This document shows, one piece after another, positions 6,934-14,113 of a DNA stretch of 30,726 bases (the stretch's first letter is position 1; each line of letters starts with the position of its first letter). A program made the translations under genes and the position numbers. The notes under the pieces are model-generated. The model saw nothing but the letters and a program-made list of their open reading frames with translations. It had not been told where the DNA came from and did no database searches. This DNA is from JBGRQA01 sp041725895. GTDB taxonomy: Bacteria > Bacteroidota > Bacteroidia > Bacteroidales > Marinifilaceae. The stretch spans positions 1 through 30,726 of the forward strand of contig JBGRQA010000046.1 of assembly GCA_041725895.1 (NCBI GenBank), given 5' to 3'.

Positions 6934-9900
6934 TTACTCATTTTTTAAAGCAACAATCAAATTCTTCTTCAGGGCTTTTCGCGCCGGTAACCAGATCCAG
7001 ATGGTACCACTGGCCAGAATTCCAACGATCAACAGAAGCATAAACGAGCCCGGCATGGAAAAGACAGGAGACAACAAGGAGGGTAAAATGCCAATAGTAG
7101 CTGCCCCAATACCACATGCCACACCTGCCAAAAAGAGAAACAAGTTCTCTGCAAATATCAACCTGAAAACTGTATTATTATCATAACCAACAGCCAAAAG
7201 CAAAGCCAACTCCTGCTTTCGCTCGAGCAAATTTCGCATTAAAACGATTCCCAATCCAAAGGTTCCGATGATGACACCCAATCCTCCCAGCAGCATAAAA
7301 ACGGTCAGGTAGGTATTTTCCACCGAATAGAACGTCGCCAAACGATCGGAGGTAGAGGAAATTTCGATTCCGTAATCCTGAAGATAGGTTTCTGCTAGTT
7401 CACGTACCTGTTCCTTTTTCCCCTGCGCCCCATCAATCAGCATGATTCTTGATCCGCTCACAGAGGGATAATGTTTCCGGAACGCCTCATTAGCAATTAG
7501 GATGTTCCCCTGAAAAATGGAATTGCTCAAACCACCCACAAGCAGTAAATTCATTTCCTTCCCTTGTTCATCAGTATAATGCAAAGTATCTCCAACAGAT
7601 TTCTTCAATCCCCACGTAATCACCGTTTGATCGGCATAGGCCGGAACTACATTTTCGCCCAAAGCTTCATATAATGCCAACCAAGGATGATCTACATCCA
7701 CTTCATCCATCAAGTTGGCAAAAGAAAAGGCCTGACGCTGATCGAATGCTTCAGGAGAAACACCCAGAATCTGTGGCTGCTGCACCTGATTCAGATTCAA
7801 ACAACTAGCATCATCGCCATCCAGACGGTGGAACTGAAGGAAGTCCACTCCATTCAAAACCTCTTCACCGTCCAGCCCCAGTTTACGCTTTCCTTCCTCC
7901 GTATTCAGATTGTGAAGCAGAGGCATAGACGTTTCAGCCCAGAATTGAAAACCGCCGGTTCCTGATGTCCGTGCATCCTCTACACCATAAAAAGTTTTGC
8001 GATTGGCTCCGGTGATAATTATGGAGAATGTCCCCAGGGCCAATAAAAGTATGGTAGCAATGCTTCGCGCACGGTTCATTCCGGCGTTTCTCAAGGCCAA
8101 TTTTATTATTCCGGGCACCTCATGGCTAATGTCCTTTGCCTGGTAAAGAAACCAGAGATAGATAGAAGCGACTGTCCCTATCAGAAACAAACCACCGGCA
8201 GAAAGCAGCAAAGCAGCATTCCGTTCTACGGAAGAAACCAAGGAATAAATTATCAAAGTAATAGCAGCCCCCGAACAGATAAAAGCAATCAATCTAGCTA
8301 TTAACCGATTCTTTCCTGACTCAATACTTTTTGAATCAGCATTATCTATTACCAGACTGACTACAGATTGACTTAATTTTCTACGGGTAACAAAATAGAT
8401 CGAAGCCAAAGCAATTAGAATACCACTAACAGCTCCGGTCAACAAAGTAAATGGTTGGATGGAAATCTCCAGCATATCGGTTCGCACCACATCCTGCCAA
8501 ACGGTGTTCAATCCGGCCAGAATCACATGATTGTAAAGTATTCCAATAACAGCACCTGCAATACCACCAAAAATCACCGTAACCAATGATTCCATAAATC
8601 GCATTCGAATGATCTGCTTCCGTGTAAATCCCAGTCCGGATAGCACTCCTATTTCCTGCTGACGAGCCTCTGTGTTCAGTGCATAAATCAATATCGTTAA
8701 CAAAATTCCTGCAGCTATGATGAAAAAACTCAAGCTCAAAAACAGCCCTCCAAAATCGACCATATTGTTGGCCGCACTTACCCCTTGAATACGTACCGAC
8801 TGAAAAGTCAGGTTCAATTGAGCCGGATCCAACTTTGTCAACAGTCTTTTTTCCAGGGTTTCTCTTTTCACCTCAGCTTTGTTGAAGCGAATAGAAGTAG
8901 AATTGCCGTATCGGTTATGCCATAATTCCAGGCCTGTTTGCCTGGAAACAAAAGCCTTGGGCGTTCCTTTGTATTTCTTCCAGTAGGTCTCGTCCTTATC
9001 CCGGATTTTTTTCAAATCAACAGGAACACCAGCTTTCCAATCGCTGCAACTCCCGGCATCGGAGAGCCCCGGAAAGGAAGGCATCAAGCTTCGAATTGCC
9101 TTACTCCTTGTTACAGGAACAACATTTTTTACAACAAAACGCCGGCTCCTCTCTTCCAGACTTCGCAGTGCGCCAATCACATAGTAATCCAGCGTCAGTG
9201 AATCTCCTGAAGAGACGGAAAGATCTTGTGCCAACCAATCATTTACAATGATTTCATCTTTCTTAAGATTTTGAGGCACCAGTGGCTGAGAAGCAGCTGT
9301 CACAAAGGAATAAGGCGTTTGTTTCCCCCCACTTCCGATGGTATTCACAAGGTAGGTTAAGATAGATTCATGCTTCAAACCAGATCTTTGTACAACCTCA
9401 TATACGGGCTGATCAATAAAAATCCGGTCAGATAACAATTCCCACTGATCCCCCACTTCACGAATGGAAAGTCCTGCATCCTTTAATTTCCAAATGGACG
9501 CCAAACTCTGGTTGAGTTCCTGTTTAGTAAGTTGATGCTTCTCCTCTGCAACCAATAGGATATTGATCAAACCATCCAATTCCAACTGCTCTGCCAAATA
9601 ATCACGGGAAACGAAGATATTATAAGGGGGCGTTTGATTGCTTTTCAAGCTAAAGCGTCCCATCTGCTCCTCACCTGCAACATCCATTACTGTAATTCGA
9701 AGAGCAATGGAAGATTGCTCTTCTGAAACGAATGGAGCATTCAGAGGTATCACATTGGCATTCTCCACTTGCAATAGGAATTGGTCTCCTTTCTCCAAAT
9801 GTAATCTTTGGGCAACATTCCTGCTAATAATGCCCTCATTCTCCTTTAACCGAAATTGAGTTCCATCTCCCAATTGCCAAAAGCTACTATCCACACCCAA

Positions 9901-10224
9901 TACCTGTATTGTACTAATTCTTTTATCAGAATCCGTATTCACAGCAACTCCTGACAGGTTCAAGACAGGTGCAACTTTAGCCCCTAAATTTTCTCCAATT
10001 TCCCTAGCCAATTCGGCTCTTACAAAGCGATCGCCTGCATGCAAAGCATATTCAGTCTCTCCCAATCGGATATCCACAAGGTGCTTCAAGCTATACTTTA
10101 CCGAATCCCCAATAATCAATGCTCCCGTTAAAACAGCAGTACTGATAATGGTTCCGGCAAACACAGATAAATGCTGTTTGCGGTAGAAAAGAAGGCTTTT
10201 TAGGATGTATCTAAGTATTGACAT
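6934..10224 (-). CDS. FtsX/MacB-type ABC transporter permease
   Basis: A 1096-aa permease with about ten predicted membrane spans. One span lies near residues 20-40, followed by a large extracytoplasmic domain of roughly 450 residues. A first FtsX-type core follows (spans around 495-610, including the I-G-V-L-S-G-L-G-F cytoplasmic loop), then a connecting pair of spans. A second entry helix after A-L-R-N-A-G-M-N-R-A-R leads to a second extracytoplasmic domain, and a last FtsX core lies around 970-1096 with E-L-A-L-L-L-A-V-G-Y. This double-FtsX single-chain arrangement resembles LolC/E- and MacB-related permeases, which move lipoproteins or other envelope cargo by mechanotransmission. The ATPase gene precedes it by 106 nt. 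Its place among propeller lipoproteins and isoprenoid genes suggests cargo from this locus. The substrate cannot be read from the sequence. Confidence 0.87.
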   Translation of the reverse strand: MSILRYILKSLLFYRKQHLSVFAGTIISTAVLTGALIIGDSVKYSLKHLVDIRLGETEYALHAGDRFVRAELAREIGENLGAKVAPVLNLSGVAVNTDSDKRISTIQVLGVDSSFWQLGDGTQFRLKENEGIISRNVAQRLHLEKGDQFLLQVENANVIPLNAPFVSEEQSSIALRITVMDVAGEEQMGRFSLKSNQTPPYNIFVSRDYLAEQLELDGLINILLVAEEKHQLTKQELNQSLASIWKLKDAGLSIREVGDQWELLSDRIFIDQPVYEVVQRSGLKHESILTYLVNTIGSGGKQTPYSFVTAASQPLVPQNLKKDEIIVNDWLAQDLSVSSGDSLTLDYYVIGALRSLEERSRRFVVKNVVPVTRSKAIRSLMPSFPGLSDAGSCSDWKAGVPVDLKKIRDKDETYWKKYKGTPKAFVSRQTGLELWHNRYGNSTSIRFNKAEVKRETLEKRLLTKLDPAQLNLTFQSVRIQGVSAANNMVDFGGLFLSLSFFIIAAGILLTILIYALNTEARQQEIGVLSGLGFTRKQIIRMRFMESLVTVIFGGIAGAVIGILYNHVILAGLNTVWQDVVRTDMLEISIQPFTLLTGAVSGILIALASIYFVTRRKLSQSVVSLVIDNADSKSIESGKNRLIARLIAFICSGAAITLIIYSLVSSVERNAALLLSAGGLFLIGTVASIYLWFLYQAKDISHEVPGIIKLALRNAGMNRARSIATILLLALGTFSIIITGANRKTFYGVEDARTSGTGGFQFWAETSMPLLHNLNTEEGKRKLGLDGEEVLNGVDFLQFHRLDGDDASCLNLNQVQQPQILGVSPEAFDQRQAFSFANLMDEVDVDHPWLALYEALGENVVPAYADQTVITWGLKKSVGDTLHYTDEQGKEMNLLLVGGLSNSIFQGNILIANEAFRKHYPSVSGSRIMLIDGAQGKKEQVRELAETYLQDYGIEISSTSDRLATFYSVENTYLTVFMLLGGLGVIIGTFGLGIVLMRNLLERKQELALLLAVGYDNNTVFRLIFAENLFLFLAGVACGIGAATIGILPSLLSPVFSMPGSFMLLLIVGILASGTIWIWLPARKALKKNLIVALKNE

Positions 10225-10239
10225 TCAATATTAATTTTT

Positions 10240-10312
10240 ACCACGAAGTACTTCACAAAAACACACGGAGAATCTTAACACTGTATTATTCTGACTTTGT
10301 GCTGCTTCGTGG
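10240..10312. repeat. Imperfect inverted repeat between ABC genes
   Basis: ACCACGAAG near 10240 and CTTCGTGGT near 10304 are exact inverse copies, and the match extends imperfectly inward through CACAAA and TTTGTG, giving arms of about 20 bases. It occupies most of the 106-nt gap between the ABC ATPase and permease genes. The sequence has the look of a dispersed intergenic repeat rather than a terminator, as no T-tract follows. It may act as an mRNA hairpin that sets the ATPase to permease ratio. Confidence 0.5.
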
Positions 10313-10330
10313 TTTCATCAATTATTAGTT

Positions 10331-11035
10331 TTAAATGGTTTCAATCCCTTTTGTTGCCGGAATTAGTAAACCATTTGAGAGCTTGTAAATGGATTTCATT
10401 TTATGCGCAAGTTGCAATGCATGCGTAACCACCACCATGGCAACCTGATGCTTTCGGTTGATTTCGGCAAGCAATTCCCCCAGTTGCTCCGCAGAGTCCT
10501 GGTCGAGTGAACCGGTGGGCTCATCGGCCAGAATTAGTCCCGGTTCATTGATGAGTGCCCGCACAACTGCTGCACGCTGGCATTCTCCTCCTGACAATTG
10601 CCCGGGACGCTGGTGAATGCGGTCTGCTAGTCCCACACTGGTTAACAATTCCATAGCTCTCTCCTGCGCTGCCTTTCGCTGCTTTTTATCCTTCTCCGGC
10701 AAAACGGGAAGCAAGACATTCTCTATCAAATTGAGTTGTGGCAACAGATGATGCGCCTGAAATACGAAACCAATATTCTTGTTTCGCACCTGTGCCAACT
10801 CCATCTCTCCCAAGGAACTAATATCTTTCCCATCGTAAAGAATACTGCCGGAAGAGCACCGGTCCAGGGAACCAATGATATTCAACAATGTGCTTTTTCC
10901 CGAACCGGAGGGGCCAACAATGGCCAAGGAATCACCGGATGTGATCTCCAGGGAAATTTCCTTAAGTATCTCCCGTTTAATCACGGTTTCAGGATTTTCA
11001 TAGTATTTTGAGATTCTATCTAATTCAACTATCAT
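10331..11035 (-). CDS. LolD/MacB-type ABC transporter ATPase
   Basis: 234 aa, the usual length for this family. All ATPase motifs are visible: Walker A G-P-S-G-S-G-K-S-T at residues 41-49, Q-loop glutamine near 93 (F-V-F-Q-A-H-H-L-L-P), signature L-S-G-G-E at 147-151, Walker B L-I-L-A-D-E at 167-172 with D-loop S-L-D, and the switch histidine near 205 (V-V-T-H-A). The L-P-x-L-x-x-x-E-N-V segment after the Q-loop is typical of the LolD/MacB/FtsE group that pairs with FtsX-type permeases. It is followed by that permease, so the two form one exporter acting at the inner membrane. It starts 20 nt after the stop of a secreted propeller protein, probably in the same transcript. Confidence 0.93.
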   Translation of the reverse strand: MIVELDRISKYYENPETVIKREILKEISLEITSGDSLAIVGPSGSGKSTLLNIIGSLDRCSSGSILYDGKDISSLGEMELAQVRNKNIGFVFQAHHLLPQLNLIENVLLPVLPEKDKKQRKAAQERAMELLTSVGLADRIHQRPGQLSGGECQRAAVVRALINEPGLILADEPTGSLDQDSAEQLGELLAEINRKHQVAMVVVTHALQLAHKMKSIYKLSNGLLIPATKGIETI

Positions 11036-11055
11036 CGTATGTTTTTTATCAAATA

Positions 11056-12168
11056 CTAATTAATTCCAAAAGCGTACACCTTCCCATCTCTCGCTCCAAT
11101 GATGATCATATCCTGAACCACGGCCGGCGTTCCCGTAACGGGACTTCCAATCTGGTAGGACCAGGTTTTCTCACCCGAAGCCAGATCAAGCATGTAAATT
11201 CGTCCATCACCCGATCCGATTACCACAGAATTTCCTGCAATCACAGGAGATCCATCAATCTTGCCCAGTGTTTTAAACTGCCAGAGTACTTTACCACTGG
11301 CTTTATCAAAACAGAAGACTCTTCTATTCTGTGAACCGATCACCACTTTGTTGTCAGAAATAGCAGGTGATCCGATAAAGGAACCACCTCCCTCATACTT
11401 CCAGTCGATCTTTTTGCTTTTAATATCAGCACAGAAAAACACCCCATCGTAATTTCCAAAGAAAGCTTTTCTTCCTACCAGGGCACAGGAAGAGGCAATG
11501 TAAGTGCCAACCGAAAGCGTATCCAACGCTGCTCCATTATTCACATTCACGAAATGCAGGTAACCGTCGCATCCCCCAAATACTGCTGCCTTCCCATTGG
11601 TGGCCGGCGCACCATTGATGTAATTCTGGGATTCGTACTTCCACAATCCCTTACCAGTACCTGCATCCACACAATGGAGAAAAAAGTCATAACTTCCTGT
11701 TAGAATCCTTTTGCTCTTTTTTTCGGGCGAAAACACCCAGGAAGAGGAACCTGAAATCTGACCTTCGGTTGCGTATTTCCATTTCACCTCACCCGTTTTA
11801 GCATTCAGAGCATAAAGCGTACCTTCCAGAGAACCTACATAAATGGTTTGATCCAGAAACATTGGCGCTGCCTCAATAGAAGTACCCGCATCGTACTTCC
11901 AATTCAATTTACCGTCCTTTGAAAGAGAGTAAACAAATCCATCATCCGATCCAATGTAGATACTTCCCTCTGCGACCACCGGCGAAGACTTAATGGCATC
12001 CTCAGTTTTAAAGCTCCACAGCAATTTCAAAGCTTTTGATAGTTGCAGCTGGGTATGCCCTGTTAAGGCTGAGTTTCCCCGAAAGGAGGGCCAAGTGTCT
12101 TTATCCTGAGCGAAAGACAACCCCGTCGTTAATATTATTATAAAGCTTACTATTGCTAATTTTCTCAT
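11056..12168 (-). CDS. Secreted PQQ-like beta-propeller protein
   Basis: 370 aa with a cleavable signal peptide (basic start, hydrophobic core I-V-S-F-I-I-I-L-T-T-G-L, probable cut after S-F-A), so it is exported to the periplasm or surface. The mature part begins W-P-S-F-R-G, then shows regular blades of the type S-S-P-V-V-A-E-G-S-I-Y-I-G-S-D-D-G, with repeated G-K-x-x-W-K-Y tryptophan motifs. The regular spacing of about 40 residues indicates seven or eight blades of the BamB/PQQ-like fold. It lacks the lipobox of its neighbours and is less similar to the 404-415-aa paralogues. It lies 20 nt before the ABC ATPase, which suggests joint expression with the exporter. The ligand or partner is unknown. 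Confidence 0.86.
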   Translation of the reverse strand: MRKLAIVSFIIILTTGLSFAQDKDTWPSFRGNSALTGHTQLQLSKALKLLWSFKTEDAIKSSPVVAEGSIYIGSDDGFVYSLSKDGKLNWKYDAGTSIEAAPMFLDQTIYVGSLEGTLYALNAKTGEVKWKYATEGQISGSSSWVFSPEKKSKRILTGSYDFFLHCVDAGTGKGLWKYESQNYINGAPATNGKAAVFGGCDGYLHFVNVNNGAALDTLSVGTYIASSCALVGRKAFFGNYDGVFFCADIKSKKIDWKYEGGGSFIGSPAISDNKVVIGSQNRRVFCFDKASGKVLWQFKTLGKIDGSPVIAGNSVVIGSGDGRIYMLDLASGEKTWSYQIGSPVTGTPAVVQDMIIIGARDGKVYAFGIN

Positions 12169-12211
12169 CCTTCAATTTCTTATTTTAATCCCACATTCCA
12201 ATTCCCCCATT

Positions 12212-12232
12212 AAAAGGGGGAACACAACTTTA
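12212..12232. repeat. Solitary C5/G5 hairpin element
   Basis: TTCCCCC and GGGGGAA form a 7-bp stem with the 7-nt loop ATTAAAA in the 87-nt gap between the Fe-S flavoprotein and a propeller gene. It is a single copy of the same hairpin type that makes up the array at 27192-28840. It may act as an mRNA hairpin between genes. Confidence 0.5.
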
Positions 12233-12255
12233 CTAGCTACAGATAATTTTTACTA

Positions 12256-13818
12256 TCATTTAAATGACAAGGCACCCGTAGGACAAGCCTTAACACATTC
12301 CTCAGCAGTTCTTGTAAGTGCATCCGGCATATTTTGCTGAAAAGGCACTTCAATTCGAACATCAAAACCACGTCCCACATGAGTTAAACCGGTCAATTCG
12401 CCATTGTGGGTAGTAATTTCCACGCAGAGGCCGCACTTGATGCACTTTTCCGGTTCGTAAACCACAGAATCGTGCTGAAAATATTTTCGAAGGACATTTC
12501 GCTCACCAAACTGAAACTTCTTTCGGTCCACCTGGTATTCGTCGGCATACATACGAAGCTTGCAGGTATCAGGCTTTCGACAATCGCAATGCATGCAACG
12601 ACGAGCCTCTTCTATGGCCTCCTCTATAGAATATCCAACCAGATCGTCTTGAGGAACAATTCGATCTCCGGAAACTGATTCTTCCATATACTCTGGAATC
12701 TCCGCAGGAAATAAAGGACCAAATCTGGAATTGAATCGCTTACTCCTTTGACCATCCTTATTAGCCTTCAGAAATCTATTGATCGAAAGTGCTACTTCCT
12801 TTCCCTGGGCAAGAGCTTTCACAGCCATCTTCTGGGGACGAACCACACTGCCGCAGGCAAATACTCCAGTTATACCGGTAGCAAAAGAATTCTCCTCTAC
12901 AGCAATCCCTTTGGGGGTAAATTGAAAATCAAAATCCTTCAAGCTAGAATCGTCCATGTTACCGGAAGCCAATAGAACAGCATCAAACTCATTCTGAATC
13001 TCATTGCTGAAAATGTCGGGGGTAATTTCCCGATTCAGACGAAATTCGGTACCATATTGCTGTAAAATTTTGATTTCGGCTTCCAACACCTCTTGTGGAA
13101 GCTTTCCCTTTTGAACCGAAACCAGAAAACTACCACCTGCTTTTTTATTTCTGTCAAAAAGTACACAATTGTGGCCTTCCCTTAGTAAGTGATAGGCACT
13201 TGCCAAGCCAGCCGGACCTGTCCCGATAATAGCAATTCGCTTTCCACTATCGGGCATCTTCTCCGGCAAATAATGCTCCTGTGCTTTTGCATCATGCAAG
13301 GCAACTACCCTTTTCAACAAACAAATGGCTACCGGATTGTCCACCTGTTTTCGGCGACAGGCTTTTTCACAAGGAGCAGAACAGATGTAGCCCAACACCG
13401 AAGGTATAGCAATCTCTTCCTTTACAACCTTGATGGCCTCATCCAATTTCCCAGCTGCGATCAAGCGATTCATCAGAGGAATATTCATAAACGCAGGACA
13501 AGCCACACGACAAGGAGCCTCACAATCGCCAACATGATCGCTGAGCAACAGTTCAAGGGCTTCCTTTCGGGCTGCACGCACCTCTTCGTCTTCACTGATA
13601 ATTTCCATCCCCTCCGTAACTTTTACCGCACAGGAAGGCATAAGTTTTCCGGAATTTTTATCCTTCACCAGACATACCATACAGGAAGGATGATTACCGA
13701 AACCATCGTTGTAGTAACACATGGAGGGAATATGAATGCCAACGGATTTTGCGGCATTCAGGATCGAAGTTCCAGCAGGCACTTCAACGGGAATATTATC
13801 TATTGTGATCTTTACCAT
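12256..13818 (-). CDS. NuoG/HydA-type [2Fe-2S] + GltD-like Fe-S flavoprotein
   Basis: 520 aa, cytoplasmic. Residues 1-75 are a plant-type [2Fe-2S] domain as in NuoG/HydA (C34, C46, C49, C63). Residues 95-180 match the Fe-S N-terminal domain of the glutamate synthase small subunit family (C99, C103, C107, then C146, C150, C154). Residues 193-350 carry an FAD site (G-T-G-P-A-G-L at 199-205, closing with G-V-F-A-C-G-S). The nested NAD(P)H-binding domain that normally follows V-L-L-A-x-G is reduced to about 25 residues. The C-terminus holds C408/C411/C413 and a ferredoxin-like set C459, C462, C465, C508, C512. The NuoE-F fusion is encoded upstream, so this protein probably takes electrons from that NADH site and passes them on, as in bifurcating complexes, without its own NAD(P)H site. 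The acceptor is inferred. Confidence 0.85.
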   Translation of the reverse strand: MVKITIDNIPVEVPAGTSILNAAKSVGIHIPSMCYYNDGFGNHPSCMVCLVKDKNSGKLMPSCAVKVTEGMEIISEDEEVRAARKEALELLLSDHVGDCEAPCRVACPAFMNIPLMNRLIAAGKLDEAIKVVKEEIAIPSVLGYICSAPCEKACRRKQVDNPVAICLLKRVVALHDAKAQEHYLPEKMPDSGKRIAIIGTGPAGLASAYHLLREGHNCVLFDRNKKAGGSFLVSVQKGKLPQEVLEAEIKILQQYGTEFRLNREITPDIFSNEIQNEFDAVLLASGNMDDSSLKDFDFQFTPKGIAVEENSFATGITGVFACGSVVRPQKMAVKALAQGKEVALSINRFLKANKDGQRSKRFNSRFGPLFPAEIPEYMEESVSGDRIVPQDDLVGYSIEEAIEEARRCMHCDCRKPDTCKLRMYADEYQVDRKKFQFGERNVLRKYFQHDSVVYEPEKCIKCGLCVEITTHNGELTGLTHVGRGFDVRIEVPFQQNMPDALTRTAEECVKACPTGALSFK

Positions 13819-14113
13819 TTACAATCTCTATTTTGAAAGTGATTAATGATTTATTAGTAATGAGCAATTTTATGTCTCGCAACAGATCTCTTTAATGAAA
13901 CATTAATCATCATTCACCACATTATTTTTAATGTTTTCTTTCACCATTTTTACTACTTGCACCTTGCGACGGAATTAGAACCTTCTCTCCTATCAACCAA
14001 CTGCACCGTCGCTTTTACCTATCACCCTTTCCGGTCTACAATATTGGAACCCCTCTGGGGTTGAAATAACCTCCATACATATTAATCCTCAAGATATTGC
14101 AGTCTTGCATTTA
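13819..14113. other. 295-nt intergenic gap
   Basis: No convincing coding frame. It contains the AT-rich motif shared with other gaps (near 13840-13870) and a short G/C hairpin, AACCCC-TCT-GGGGTT, near 14047-14061. The length suggests an internal promoter or transcript boundary before the GltD-like gene, but no clear Bacteroidota promoter (TAnnTTTG) was seen. Confidence 0.4.
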
